DNA of 64,000 nucleotides from Ecdyonurus torrentis (GCA_949318235.1 OX439134.1:23570662-23634661); one strand, 5' to 3'; counted from the stretch's first letter, positions 17,590-30,959 are shown. Translations and numbers: made by a program. The notes: generated by a model not told the origin, from the sequence alone.

Positions 17590-19942
17590 CCTACTCCTTT
17601 GAAATATGTGAAGAAATTTTGGCAGCAGACATTCCACTCTACAAACTTAAAAACCCTGTATTATCATAGTTTCTGAAAACATGTTGGAAAGAAAACTCCT
17701 AATGCATCCACACTCAGAAAAAATTATGTACATAAATGCTATTAAAAGGTCAATATGATGCAAATATTTTACTTATTTATATACTTATTAAAAATTTATT
17801 CAAATTACGTACAATTACTGTGTCGTCAATGCACGTTTATTAATAATGTATATTATATAATACGTATATACCATATAATAACAACTATAATCTTCATTTT
17901 TTTTAAGTGGTTTCTGCATTGAGGAAAAGACCTGGGACTTGAAAGTTGTGGTTATCTATTGATGAAACCAGCGATTCAAAAAAAGAAACAGAGTGAACCT
18001 AGTTGTGAAAAAAAAATGAAAGATAATAGGCCAATAACTCCATTTCTTGTGGCATCCAAAAAGATTGTGAGGTGCAATAATCAGACTATTACAAGTATGG
18101 CACACAATGTATTAAGTAAATAACAAAATATAATTATACAACAAAGTGAATGTATATTATTAAAAATTATTAAATTATTATATATAATACGGGGAATTGT
18201 ATAATTAAAATATAAAATGAAAATATTATGTAACTGATACGTAATATACTTACTAAAAAATTTAAATTGTTTACAGACACGTTTTTCCTAGGAGAAAACT
18301 TAAAGGACTGACTTATACTGCGCGTAACCGATAGAGCTCCTTACATGTTACTTGCTATAAAAAATTTACAAGTTCTCATCCAAAACTCTTACATCTGACG
18401 TGTTTAGTCCATCTGCTTCACAATGTTTGCCAACTCTTAATAAATATTTTTAAGATAGTAAATAAATGTATCTCAGTGGTCAAGAGGGTAAGTAATTATT
18501 GAAATAATAATATACTGTTGGGTTATACACGATATAATATGTATTTTTATACACAAACTATTACATGATAAAAGTTTAGTCTTTAACAATATTATTTTAT
18601 TTTATAGATAACATTTTCTTCCATTTCATTATAGGTGTTTGTAAAAGCTAAGCTGCGTGTGCAGCTTTTCCGAGACATGAACCCTGGACTTCAGCTCCCT
18701 CCTGACCCTGTGGTTACTCGCTTCGGCACCTGGTTGAAAGCTGCCGTGTACCATTGTGAACACTTTAAAGCTGTGCGAAATGTTGTAAATTTTATTTTTC
18801 ATTTTCACATCTATTTATTTACCTTTTTTTATTAAAGGAGTACGGGACCTAATTTATCTCAAAAACTAGAACGTAAATTGGGTTTTAATTTGGATCTTTT
18901 GTATAGCAAAGGGTCACAGCTAGCCGTGATAAAACTTTCAGGATGTTTGACCGTCCCGAAAAAAAGATATCGAAATTAACATTGGGCCTAATGGGCTTAT
19001 AATTTTCAAAAATTGTAAATAATTAATTTGCACGGTGACCTCTAAATTTTTTTATACATTTGAAATTTTCTCATGCTGAAGTTTATAATGTGCAAATTTT
19101 CAACATGTTTTGACGTTAAAAGCGTTAGTCGAATGTCCGACGTCAATACCATACTTCCTTGATTAATTACAGCTAATTGATGTCTATTTATGTCCTTTAC
19201 TCGCCATAAATAAAGACGTTTGTTTATTTATTTAATAAATTTTAAATTTTTTTATGATTAAAGTCATTGATGAGCTGCCTACCGATGATGCTGCACCAAT
19301 TAAAGAAGCACAAGAGTTGGCCAAAAATCCAGATTTAACACTGGAGCTTATTTTTCTGACATCTAACTTTTGATTCCATTTTTGCTAGCTATTATCACAA
19401 AGCTGGAATGCAGCACCAATCCCCTGCAGCAAGGAATTGCTATGATTGAAGAAATACGTATTTAACTCCATGAAGTACCTGTTGCAAAGGGACAACGCGT
19501 TGCTTCCTACTTTAACAAACAAATGCAAGACAACCCAGGCTACACTACAGTTCAGGCAATCTCTAATATTCACAGTGGTGAAGCAAATGGAGATAAACCA
19601 ATTAAATAAACGAGATAAATGGAGATAAATCCTTGGAAAAGTACAATAATTAGGACATACTTGCGTTCAAGTACGCTGTTGTACAGTCCATGGATGTGGA
19701 GCGATCCTTCAGTAGCTACAAATCGGTACTTCGAGATCGTTGCACAAATTTAACTGACGACAATCTGGAGATAAATGTCGTATATAACTGCAGAATAAAT
19801 AAACTGGGAGAAGAAATTGATATTAAAACACTGATTGTAGAGGGTGAAGATGCGGAGGAAGAAGAAGAAGATGATGATGATGAGGCAGAAGACGAAGGTC
19901 GGGCAGCGTTTTATTACATGCTACTTGGAACTGGCTGCTGGT
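17590..19942 (+). pseudogene. hAT transposase with DUF659-like region, broken
   Basis: Fragments of a hAT transposase appear in order. 17590-17735: YSFEICEEILAADIPLYKLK, a stop, and after a frameshift STLRKNYVHKCY. 17940-18115: WLSIDETSDSKKE and NNQTITSMAHNVLS. 18300-18487: VTDRAPYMLLAIKNLQVL with a frame change to LTCLVHLLHNV, ending before a GTAAGT. 18634-18790: FVKAKLRVQLFRDMNPGLQL then PDPVVTRFGTWL after a TTATAG acceptor. 19264-19942: ELPTDDAAPIKEAQELAKNP, then ALLPTLTNKCKTTQATLQF and the C-terminal dimerisation segment DVERSFSSYKSVLRDR followed by an acidic tail. Several stops and frameshifts make it a pseudogene. The splice-like junctions suggest the active ancestor had introns. Confidence 0.85.
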
Positions 19943-20464
19943 AAAAATTCATCTATTTCATACACTTTTCTTGAGTACTAAATCTCACAAAAACATAAAT
20001 CTTCCTTATGCACATTAATAAACAACACATTTTCTAAATATTTTGTGCATTTGGAAGCAAGGAATAACGTTCTATAATTAATTATTAACTAATTAATTAG
20101 GTTAAATTATTATTCGTTTCGCGCGTTGCGCATATGATGCTCATTTGCTATTTTTTTCCGCCAATTTTAAAAATACGAAAACTTTATTATCTTGCTTGAT
20201 TTATTGGCACTGTTATTGTTTTTTATCCAAGATCATGTGCCTAAAGTTAAAAATACTTCAACTAAAAGCTACTTAGCCATAATTTTGTGTGAATCAGTAA
20301 ATATCAGGCTCAATCGTTTAGAAATTTGAATATTAATTTAAAAAATCTGTAGGACTAATCTGCTTATTTGATTACCATTACAATTTTACATTACAAAATT
20401 GAAAACTAAACTATATTTTCTTCAGATTGCAAAATAATATATTTGTGCTGAGAGAATTATATAC

Positions 20465-20467
<3 letters not shown>

Positions 20468-20546
<79 letters not shown>
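20468..20546. repeat. (GA)n microsatellite
   Basis: A nearly pure GA run with one GGG interruption. Its mirrored counterpart at about 22886-22921 is shorter and interrupted. Confidence 0.9.
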
Positions 20547-20549
<3 letters not shown>

Positions 20550-21160
20550 AAACACACTATGCACTTTCTTATTAATCAATTATGGTATTTATTTATTCTG
20601 AAATTTCCTTTACTGTAATACAAATATCAGGCATTCATTTCGTATACTTAAGTCGATAAAAAAACAAATTCTTCACTATTATACTTTTTTATGTTGCACA
20701 TTTTTCTTTTTTCCATTTTTTTTTTTTTTTTTACTTAATTGTGATAAATTATGAATATAGTGATATCATATTTATATAATTATATCAAATGCATATATGC
20801 ATATTTTAAAGTAAGGCGCGCTTATCATATAAACAATAGTAATGTAATTAAAATTTAAAAGTTTATGATTTCATGTATAATTGCTTAATTATATATAACT
20901 GAGGAAGTTATGATTTTCAAAACTTTAATATGATTGATTTTTGGATTTGAGTGATGGGTGATCATATTATGTGAGCAATATGTGAGCAGTAACTAAATTG
21001 TGCTTATAGAAAAACAACGATTTTTTTTAAGTTTAAAAATATACATGCAATTATTTTTAATGAAGATTAAATGTGCTTCGAGGTTACATTGGTCTAATAA
21101 TAACGATTTTTTAGTTAGGAAAAACGTGTTTTTTTTTTAAATTTCTTTCATAAAGTTAAT

Positions 21161-22310
21161 ATTCAAATTCAAATTCAAATTAGTTCTTTATTCAGCAACA
21201 AAGCAAGTCCAAATACACTGAATATAATAGAGTCAAAACAATACAAAAAGACAAAACAAACATAAAAGACACATCGTCCATGCCTCAATCAAACCTCCCT
21301 CCAAACGCATGCAAAAATACGTCTGGAGGGAGGTCGGACCACGGTATGGACGATATAAAACAAAATCAGCATATAAAGCATATTTTAAAAAAGATTGTGA
21401 TTTAAATTGTGCCTAAATATAGACAGTGACATATGAAATAAGTCAAGCTCACTACATTGCAAACTGCTGACAAGATTTGTATAATTTCTTTGCACTCTGT
21501 TGCCAAAACTAAAGTGCGCAATATTGATACGACAAAATTTAGGCTTAAATAGGTTGAGTTGTCTATTGATGCGAGTAGGTGCGTTAAAATTAAGTAATTG
21601 AAGAACTAATGGTGCATCGACTAGGTTATTCACCAGCTTATATAAAAACAGATAATAATTAATATCACGACGCACCCCTAGCGAATGAATACCAGCCTCT
21701 CTACAATGTTTTACATAATCACATTTATTAAATCCAACTCCCGATTTAAAACACCAAGTTCTCAAGAATGTCCGCTGCAACCTCTCAATGCGGTCGATCG
21801 CGGAAGCACAGTGAGGTGACCACACAGGTGATGCGTACTCCAAGATCGGCCGCACGAGAGAGCAATATAAGCGACGATATGTCGACGCAGAGAACTGCAT
21901 CGAACACGATCGTCGCAGCATACCTAACACTCTCAGGGAACTTTTGCATATTTTTTGTATGTGCTTATCGTAAGACAAGTCATTACATAAGATGACACCC
22001 AAATCATTTATTTCATTAACCTTTTCAATTAAAAATGACCCGATTTGGTACTGAAAATTAATGACATTAATTTTATTAGTGAATATAATTGACTGACATT
22101 TCTTGAAATCGAGATTCAATCTCCAACTAGAGCACCATTCTAGAATGTTATTTAAATCTGCTTGGAGAAGAAGGCAATCGGCAATAGAATTAATTACATA
22201 ATATAATTTAGTATCATCAGCGTACATTGAACATTTAACATGCTTCAAACAGGAAGGGAGGTCCCACACAAATGCATTAAATAAAAGAGGACCAAGTAAA
22301 CTACCCTGTA
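21161..22310 (-). mobile_element. 5'-truncated non-LTR retrotransposon
   Basis: The minus-strand element begins abruptly in the reverse transcriptase near 22310. It runs through a 3' untranslated part containing an AATAAA and ends in tandem AATTTG-type hexamers (21161-21183), a tail style of several jockey/CR1-group elements. It lies between the two inverted arms of the hAT element. 5' truncation is the normal product of incomplete target-primed reverse transcription. Confidence 0.8.
21385..22310 (-). pseudogene. Reverse transcriptase, C-terminal part (5'-truncated)
   Basis: The frame reads GSLLGPLLFNAF, then MYADDTKLYYVI (the YADD active-site motif), WRLNLDFKKCQSIIF, LGVILCNDLSYDKHI and YRRLYCSLVRPILEYASPVW, the standard order of palm, thumb and C-terminal segments in non-LTR reverse transcriptases. 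The protein ends HNLNHNLF. Upstream motifs and the endonuclease are missing because of 5' truncation, so it cannot be autonomous. The remaining ~308 codons have no internal stop, so the insertion looks fairly recent compared with the host hAT element. Confidence 0.88.
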
Positions 22311-23811
22311 ATAATATATTATTACTATAATATATTAACTTAGCTATAGCTATAGCTATAATTTTCTTCTAATATTTTTCCTCGCAAGCCCAATAAGTAA
22401 TTTAGTGCTTACATATTGCGACACTGTTAATATAAATGCGACCACCCAACACTCAAATGCTAGAAAATCAATCATATTAATTTCATAAAAAAAGTTTTGA
22501 AAATCATAACTTCCTCAGTTATATATAATTAAGCAATTATACATGCAATCATGAACTTTTAAAATTTACTTATACATTACTATTGTTTATATGATTAGCG
22601 CGCCTTACTTTAAAATATGCATATATGCATTTGATATAATTATATAAATATGATATCACTTTATTCATAATTTATAACAAATTCAAAAGCAAAAAAAAAA
22701 AAAAGAAAAAATGGAAAAAAGAAAAATGTGCAACATTAAAAAGTATAATAGTGGAGAATTTGTTTTTTATCGACTTATAAGTATACGAAATGTATGCCTG
22801 ATATTTGGATTACAGTTCAGGAAAATTCAGAATAAATATTTACCATAATTGATCAATAAGAAAGTGTATATAATGTGTTTTAATCTCTCTCTCTCTCTCT
22901 CTATCTCTCTCTTTATCTTTCTTGTATATAGTTCTCTCAGCACAAATATATTATTTTGCAATCTGAAGAAAATATAGTTTAGTTTTCAATTTTGTAATGT
23001 AAAATTGTAATGGTAATCAAATAAGCAGAATAGTCCTACAGATTTTTTAAATTAATAGTCAAATATCTAAACGATTGAGCCTGATACTTACTGATTCACA
23101 CAAATTTGTGGCTAAGTAGCTTTTAGTTGAAGTATTTTTAACTTTAGGCACATGATCTTGGATAAAAAACAATAACAGTGCCAATAAATCAAGCAAGGTA
23201 ATAAAGTTTTCGTATTTTTAAAATTGGCGGAAAAAAATAGCAAATGAGCATCATATGCGCAACGCGCGAAACGAATAATAATTTAACCTAATTAATTAGT
23301 TAATAATTAATTATAGAACGTTAATACTTGCTTCCAAATGCACAAAATACTTAGAAAATATGTTGTTTATTAATGTGCATAAGGAATATTTATGTTTTTG
23401 TGAGATTTAGTACTCCAGAAAAGTGTATGAAATAGATGAATTTTTACCAGCAGCCAGTTCCAAGTAGCATGTAAAATAACGCGGTCGGGCAGAAGAAGAG
23501 CCAATGACCAAAAAATTATGTTCTAATCTGCTTATATTTGTCTATTTGTTTCTTTTAAATAAATTATTTCAAATAATCGTTTTTTTGTACGTTGTACTTC
23601 TAACCACAAAATATCTATAGGCAGTATAGCATACAATACAAAAAAAATCAACTTTTTCTGCATTTGTAAACTTTTTTCAGGTTTTATCACCTTTTTTCCG
23701 GTTTTATCACCTTTTTTCACCTTTTCTGCACCTTTTTTGAGCAAAAATTCACCTATTTTAGCCCCTTCTTTGCTAAAATATTCACCTAAAAATCCAGTCT
23801 CTAGTAATTAT

Positions 23812-24070
23812 CCTTAGTCTTGTTTTAATTCAGTCTAAATATCAGTGCTGAACAGTAAAGTTTTGCGTCTTTTATTATGAAAGATTCGCCAATATTATTG
23901 TTTAAAATAAAATTATGATGTAAAATAAAGCTAATTTATATGACAAGCGGGATCAATTTTACGCTAAACTATCTTATACTTAATGACAAATTTACCTGAA
24001 TGGATTTTCTATATTAAAACGTAAACTAAATTGGCCAAGCGGCAAATAACACACGTGGATATAGTAATTC
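23812..24070. other. No gene seen
   Basis: AT-rich sequence to the right of the hAT target duplication, without recognisable features. Confidence 0.5.
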
Positions 24071-24357
24071 CCCACTAAATACCAACAAATTTAGCGTTCT
24101 TTCACAACTGCTCTTCGAGCTGTTTGCTCCGCCGTTAAATGAGCTTTTCCGTTTACGTCCGTAATGCGCAAAGCAACTATCTGGCAAACAGCGTGATTTT
24201 TATCTCTATTGTTTACCCCTACGTTCCCACTAAATACCTGCAAATTCAGCGTTCTTTTACAAATGTGCTTCAGGCTGTTTGTCCGACCACTAAATGACCT
24301 ATGCCGTTGATTTCTGCGGTGCTTAAAGCATCTGCCCGCCAACAGCGTATACCCAAT
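24071..24357. repeat. Two-copy tandem duplication, period 155
   Basis: CCCACTAAATACC...AGCGTTCTTT...GCTGTTTG...AACAGCGT occurs at 24071-24204 and again from 24226 with substitutions and small indels. The segment is GC-richer than its surroundings. The 83-codon minus-strand frame spans both copies and has no recognised domain, so it is not called a gene. Confidence 0.75.
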
Positions 24358-25174
<817 letters not shown>

Positions 25175-25479
25175 CAGGGTGACCAAAAAAATTGTTTTGA
25201 TTTCAAGAGGCTATAAAAATTAGAAATTTTAATTTTTTTAAGGTTTTATTCCATTAAATTTACTTTATTTATTTTATTGCCTAAATTTACACTTTTTTTA
25301 AAATAAAAATAAAATTTTGTTGCTCTACTTGGTTATTTTTCGAGATGCCAAAAAGTTAATAAAAAGCCTGGTCCGAAAAAATCACACCTCTGGGTACCAA
25401 ATTGAGCAAGAAAGAATCGTTTTTAAATTTCTTTTCTTTTTTTTTCTTTTCGCACAACTGACCCTATGGCTACTCGACG

Positions 25480-26580
25480 TGAGCATCATTTACAACCCGG
25501 CACAAGTGGAGACGCTCCTCGCGCTTGCGCCATACATGCTACAAAATGTGTGCTTCTTGAGCACATAGAGACCTGATTGCTGCCGCAGTTTCAAGAGGTA
25601 CAGTCCAAAAATTAGCATGTGGTGTGCTTTACGACCGCATTATTGGCTTGTACATTTTTAATGAACAAAGTGGGAAGTTTATTTTAACATGCTAGAGCAT
25701 TACGCCGTGCCTCAGTTACTACAAGCCCAGCAAGAGGGGAACAACGACCTAATCTTCCAGCAGGTTGGCGCCCCTGCTCGCTGGGCACTGGCTGTCAGAC
25801 ACTTCTTAAACCAGACTTCCCAAACAAGTGGTTGGGACGCGATGGACCACTGGTATGGGACCAAGATATCCTGATCCTACTTCTCCCGATTGCATATTTA
25901 AACCGAGTACACGTACAGAATACAGCCTACCTGATTGGTCAATTTTGATAAAGTCGTGTCTTTATTGGTTAATTTTTTTCTGCGCGGTCTCTTTTAAAAG
26001 TTGACTATCCTCAATCAACCTACAACTCTACATGCACGTAGGACCTTTTGCTGCGTAACTCGTAGTTAAAAAAATGCTACAAAAAATAAAAAATAATATA
26101 AAAAAAATAAAACTTCTCATTGATCGATGCGCTATATACGTCGTATATTATAGTATAGCGCCGAGTCATTCTAGTTTCCGCGCGCTATATGAATGCAACA
26201 ACTTTGACATAAATTTAGCACGTGGGGTACGTAGTCTGGTGGAAGTGCGCCTGGATTCTATAACAGAGGTTCCAGAATCAAATCTTGCTGGAGGATTATT
26301 TTTGCTGCATAAATTGCTGTGCAAAGATGCTTAATAATTACAAGAGTTTTTTTACGTATGTGCTACTGCGCTAGCACACCCATCTCAACTTGCTTTAGGG
26401 CTACATGAAGTATGATGTTTTTAAAACTCTAGTGCGGAACATCAGGCGGGACCTCAAACTGTTTATCACAGAAGTGATTAACATTGTCACTCCTGAGATA
26501 TTGGATAATGTATGGCGCAAGCTGGTGGAGCTTCTCGACTTAAGCCAAGCTCTAAATTGTGCTCACGTTGAGAAGCCATA
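25480..26580 (+). pseudogene. mariner transposase, broken
   Basis: Plus-strand fragments in order: GVLYDRIIGLYIFNEQSGKF; HYAVPQLLQAQQEGNNDLIF then QQVGAPARWALAVRHFLNQT, where the catalytic QQDG is changed to QQVG; SPD at about 25881-25889; and after the inserted repeat GYMKYDVFKTLV at 26397, NIRRDLKLFITEVIN, and the C-terminus VWRKLVELLDLSQ...HVEKP. Loss of the second aspartate, frameshifts and the insertion make it non-functional. It is related to, but distinct from, the mariner copy at 38187-39373. Confidence 0.8.
25888..26395. repeat. Dispersed repeat with tRNA-like segment, inserted in mariner
   Basis: It matches the left arm of the palindrome at 57680-59519: TACACGTACAGAATACAGCC and CCTGATTGGTC at the start, AGGACCTTTTGC, then TAGCGCCGAG, ACAACTTTGACAT and CTGGTGGAAGTGCGCCTG...GAGGTTCCAGAATC. 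The last part resembles a tRNA A box and B box. It separates two halves of the mariner reading frame, so it inserted after mariner. Confidence 0.7.
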
Positions 26581-26904
26581 GGATAAGTTGTGTGAAGAAA
26601 AAAAAACAAGAAAAAAAAACATGATTTAGAGAGATTTTAAAACAATTTCTTTTAGCTGGATTTGGTGCCCAGAAGTGTTATTTTTTCGACCCTGACTCGT
26701 CTTTTACTTTTACTGTTATGCAAAAGAACCAAGCAACGCAACAAAATTTTATTTTTAGTTTTAAAATTAAGTAAATTGAGGCTTCAATTTAAAGTAAAAG
26801 AAACTTTTGAAAAATTAAATATCTAATTTTTATATAATCTTGAAATCGTAGCAATTTTTGTGGTCACCCGGAAAAAATTTTTTAACATATAAATTTAAAT
26901 ATGG

Positions 26905-27095
26905 AGCGATGAGACATGATGATATGAAGTTAAATTTTGTCCTACCTTCTACAAGACATTAGGTTTTCACTCGCTGTTTGATTTGACGATAAATAACACA
27001 AAACTAAAACTTATTCACTTACATTAGTTATTAAAAATTCTCAATTCACAGGTTTTTAAAAACACATACACGTAACTTGTTAATTCCAGGCTATA
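26905..27095. repeat. Penelope-like flank fragment
   Basis: CCTACCTTCTACAAGACATTAGG, TTTTCACTCGCTG and CTCAATTCACAGG-TTTTTAAAAA follow the same order as the outer flank of the Penelope block at 8778-8900 plus 9724-9770. It is diverged and has no coding part. It supports the idea that the 8.8-kb flank without the GTAC foldback is ancestral. Confidence 0.55.
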
Positions 27096-28194
27096 AAAAT
27101 AAAGCATGAGACACGTATACTCGGATGATTTTCATTTTCATATATGTTATACACATATCCAAGGAAATTTTTTGCTGAAACTCAAAATTTCAAAATCGAT
27201 ATTTTCCCGCCAAAAATTCATTAAAATTTTTGCAAGTTCCACATTATACCTCACTTTGAAGCACTGTAGCTCAAAAACAAATAAAGATAACATTATAAAA
27301 TTTACGCCAGATTATGTAACAACAAAAAGGTTGTTAGAACCAACGGTTTTCGGATTCTGAAAGATCAACTCTTACTTTCCTCTCACAGAAAATTTTTATT
27401 CCGTTGGGTAAGCCCTTGCAGACTTACAGTGATTCTAGCAAACCTTCTTTTAGCCGGGAAGGCCGATGCTGCGTTTGCACATTGGGCTTAGATGACGTCA
27501 TGCGCGCCATGTTTGAGACGGGCAACACGATACACGCTCTACCGCGACCACGTCAAACTTGAATTTTTAACATCGCAACTAACTTCTTTATCAATATGTT
27601 CAAAGTGTTCTATGCCTTTTAGAAGTTAATACTTTATCATGCTATAAATTATAACATGTTTACATAATAAAAGTTCTTATTCTTATAATAATAATAATAA
27701 TAATAATTATAAAAAGTAACTTTATCAAGACGTTGTGAGGGCTTGAGAGCCCTATTTTACAAAACCTTGACCACAACATTACAAGTAAATTTTATATAAG
27801 CTAATAGGAGATATAGCATTAAAGTAACATATATATTATATAATTTCAATTTATACATTGCTAGAATTATCAATTTTAAAATACACTTTTTTTCCCATAA
27901 ATTATTAAGAGATACATTTTTTTTGGCTTATTTTGAATATAATTATTTAACAAGAAAAGTGCAATATAAATTTAAATATACTAGACTTGAATTATTATAA
28001 TAATGCAATTAGTTCAAAAGCAATAACACGTCTATAAAAAGGCTTTTTAGATAATAAATAAAAGATTCTAATATGGTATATTTAAGCAGATATTTTATTA
28101 TTATTATATGTTATTATTATTATTATAGTGTAAAAATATTTTCTTGATTTTATTTTTTTGTTTTTAACTTTTTTTTTAAATTCTATTTACCTTT
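27096..28194. other. No gene seen; one CpG-rich island at 27410-27570
   Basis: Mostly AT-rich. The island holds a TGACGTCA site and GCGCGCC but no supported exon or open frame. The 84-codon frame at 27106-27360 has no recognised domain. Confidence 0.35.
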
Positions 28195-28749
28195 AGCCCG
28201 CTAAGTCCAGGAGATCAGTGCGAGACAGGTCTCCCCGAGACGTCCCCTCGGGGGACCTCTGGGGACATCACTTTTTTGGCTTAGTTTTGGTCAGAACGGC
28301 CTCTAAATATTATTTTAATGGGTTTGAGATCACTCGTATGTTTTTTAAATCGTTGTTATGTTAATTTTACATCATTTTGAAATAAAAGGACCCTCTCGAG
28401 ACCAGTGGAGATGTCTCGAAAGACATCTCTCGGTGGGACCTTGCGGGACAATAAAAAAAAAAAAAAAATTTGAAGAAAAAAAGTATAAAAAACAAAAAGT
28501 TAATTTAGAAAGAATTAAATTTTTGTTATGCTTCTCTGTAATTTGTTAAATATATAATAATATTTTCTTAATAAGCGGGATTCTAGTTTTTTTTTATTAT
28601 TTTTTTTGTGTGCCTTTTTTTTCCATTTTTGTATATGTTTAATATAAATAGTCTGACTTTCTGATCTTAAATTTTCCGAATTATAATTAACAGTGCATAA
28701 CATTTTGATATTATTTAAAATTTAATAATTTTTGTCATTGACTGTACAG

Positions 28750-29100
28750 TCACAGTCTTTTTGCCCGTGACTATACTTTTTTGGGGGTTTCCTGGTTTCC
28801 TCGAAAACGCGACGCGGTGATTGGCCAGTTGGCCGCGCAGCTGTGCGAAAAACCTTCACTGTTGGTTTTGAACAACCAATCAGCAATCGTGTAAAACGGT
28901 CTAACCGAGTCTTACTCGCCATACATGCTCGCCCGGCTTGCCTAGCGTGCGACAGAGCGACAGCCAGGCTAGTGCCTAAATGTTATGTGGCGTGATTGAG
29001 TTAGACTTTTTTGTATTGTTATGAAGATTTTGTAAGTTTTTAATTGTAATTTGTGTTATTATCAGTGTTTTATCATCAGGAGAACTTTGTTAAAGGTAAG
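28750..29100 (+). promoter_or_regulatory. CpG-rich promoter-like segment with possible first exon
   Basis: GC-rich for this window, with CCAAT-type boxes in both orientations (GATTGGCC near 28819, ACCAATCAGC near 28874) and several CpGs. It is followed by AT-rich DNA with donor-like GTAAGT at 29031 and AAAGGTAAGAA at 29092. No downstream exon with coding capacity was found, so this is a weak call. Confidence 0.25.
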
Positions 29101-29251
29101 AATATTTATTGTAGTCGTTCCAAACGATTTTAATCAATGTTAGGCTAAAAGAAACGTGTTTTTTTTCATGTAACGGCCGCGCGGTTTTCGAGTGTTTGTG
29201 CCATGCAAACGGATACTGCACAACATTTGTCATGTAGTTTGAGACGCGTAA

Positions 29252-30890
29252 ACTAATTACGAGGTAATGATATGATTTTACATATACATATGATGTTTTT
29301 CTTCATATATTATATAAATATACTGCATGTACTGTACATACACACGGAGAGAATTGCCCGCGAGTTGAAATAACAGAAGTGCGATCAACCACTCAAGATT
29401 TTGAGGTACGTACGTACTTTTGTTATTTCAACTCATAATTCTCTCCGTGTAATTTTGGTATATGCCGTATATGTAAGAGTAGACAATAAATATCGGTGGA
29501 ATTTTTTAACAGTACTTCAAAGTATTTTTTCTGCATGTTTTGTATAAACTATATGTATGACTTTTTTTTATATATCATATGTAATGATGCCTATTATATT
29601 ATGTATTTATTTTTTAACACAACGGGGGTTATTGTTATGCATATATAAGGAAACTTAGATTTCAGAAAGGAATTACACGCACGGGAAAAGCATATATTGC
29701 ATCACCTTGCATATATTTTTTTTCTTTTTTTTTTTCCTTTTTTTTCTTCATAATTTTTTCCATATAGTATGTTTTTTTTTAGAAGCATGACCATGACTTT
29801 TTCACTTTTAATTAACAGTTTTACTAATTACGAGGTAAAGTTATGATTTTACATATATATTTCAATGCTGTTTTTCCTTCATACAGTATATTATATAAAT
29901 ATACCGTATATAAACGGAGAGAATTGCCCAAATTGAAATAACAGAAGTGCGAACCACTCAAGATTTTGATGCCTATATTATTATGTATTTATTTAATAAC
30001 ACAACGGGGGTTATTGTTATGCATATATAAGGAAACTTAGATTTCAGAAAGGTTATACGCACGGGAAAAGCATTTATATTGCATTACCTTGCATATATTT
30101 TTTTTCTTTTTTTTTTCTTTCTTTTTTTTTTTTTCCTTTTTTTTTTCCTTCATAATTGTCTTTTTTTAAGCGTTACTTTTTTAATAATATGCATATGCAT
30201 GACACATATATATTATGTTTTTTTATAAGCATGACCATGACTTTTTGACTTTTAATTAACAGTTTTACTATAATTACGAGGTAATATGATTTTACATATA
30301 CATTTAATGCTGTTTTTTCTTCATACAGTATTAATATTATATAAATATACCGCATAATTACACGGACAGAATTGCCCGTCGAGTTGAAATAACAGAAGTG
30401 CGAACCACTCAAGATTTTGGAGTTCCGTGCGTACTTTAGTTATTTCAACTCAGTTTTTTCTCTCCGCGTAGACAATAATTATATCGGTGGACTTTTTTAA
30501 CAGTATACTGCAAAGTATTTTTTCTGTATATTTAATTGTATAAACTATGATGTTTTTTTTAAATGTAATATGATGCCTATATTATTATGTATTTATTTAA
30601 TAATAAAACGAGGGTTACATGCATATATAAGGAAACTCAGATTTCGGAAAGGTTGCGCACGGGAAAAGCATTTGTATTGCATGGCCTTGCATATAAAATT
30701 TTTCTTCTTTCTCTCTTTTTTTTTTTTTTTTTTTTTCTTTTTTTTTCTTCATAATTTTTTCTTTTTTTAAGCATTACTTTTCTAAAAATATGCATATGCA
30801 TGCCTTATATATTATTTTATTATATTTTTTTTATAAGCATGACCATGGCTTTTTTACTTTTAATTAACAGTTTTACTAATAAGTTTTAAT
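29252..30890. repeat. Three-copy tandem repeat, units ~450-620 bp
   Basis: TAATTACGAGGTAA...TGATTTTACATATA begins each unit (about 29254, 29822 and 30270). The markers GAATTGCCC occur at 29351, 29921 and 30369, and GGAAACTTAGATTTC at 29649, 30031 and 30631. Unit two lacks part of the middle. Each unit ends in a T-rich tract and ACTTTTAATTAACAGTTTTACTAA. Confidence 0.8.
29341..29452 (+). other. Long hairpin (repeat copy at 30360-30470)
   Basis: CACGGAGAGAATTGCCC...GAGTTGAAATAACAGAAGT pairs with ACTTTTGTTATTTCAACTC...AATTCTCTCCGTG across a loop of about 25 bases, giving a stem of roughly 40 pairs. A diverged copy at 30360-30470 keeps the pairing. The middle repeat unit has lost the 3' half. 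It could be a small hairpin MITE or an RNA hairpin; no transcription evidence is available. Confidence 0.55.
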
Positions 30891-30959
30891 TGCACTAACA
30901 GTAATTAAGTGGCAATAATATAACTTATTTATTTTTCATTTATTGTCTCCTCCAAGGAA

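Larger units (their letters stand above)
19897..23493. repeat. Inverted arms (~1.1 kb each) inside the hAT element
   Basis: From GTCGGGCAG and CATGCTACTTGGAACTGGCT (end of the transposase frame) to about 21010, the sequence returns inverted at about 22410-23493. Landmarks are the GCGCGTTGCGCATATGATGC block, TGTGCATAAGGAA-type block and ATATATAACTGAGGAAGTTA. Mirrored microsatellites occur at 20468-20546 (GA) and about 22886-22921 (CT, shorter and interrupted). The arm edge lies inside the transposase C-terminus, so the right arm is an inverted copy of the element's 3' part. Confidence 0.8.
16735..23803. mobile_element. 7-kb hAT element (DUF659-type transposase), inactive
   Basis: The left end TGGAGACCAGATTTTCAGGT and the complement of the right end, TAGAGACTGGATTTTTAGGT, form terminal inverted repeats. 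The flanking 8-mers GTAATTTC (16727-16734) and GTAATTAT (23804-23811) share six of eight bases, as expected for an old hAT duplication. Both subterminal regions carry runs of an ATCACCTTTTTTCA-like repeat. Inside are a decayed transposase (17590-19942), inverted arms (19897-21010 and 22410-23493) and a truncated non-LTR element between them. Confidence 0.8.
25175..26871 (+). mobile_element. mariner-like element, inactive, with nested insertion
   Basis: The left end CAGGGTGACCAAAAAAATTG and the complement of the right end, CCGGGTGACCACAAAAATTG, are mariner-type inverted termini that extend through GATTTCAAG and TATAAAAATTAGA. A TA precedes the left end; the right TA has decayed. Between them are transposase fragments on the plus strand, interrupted by a roughly 500-bp repeat at 25888-26395. 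Confidence 0.82.

Noticed and set aside
24091..24342. 83-codon minus-strand frame
   Set aside because: It spans a tandem duplication. No domain or initiation context is convincing.
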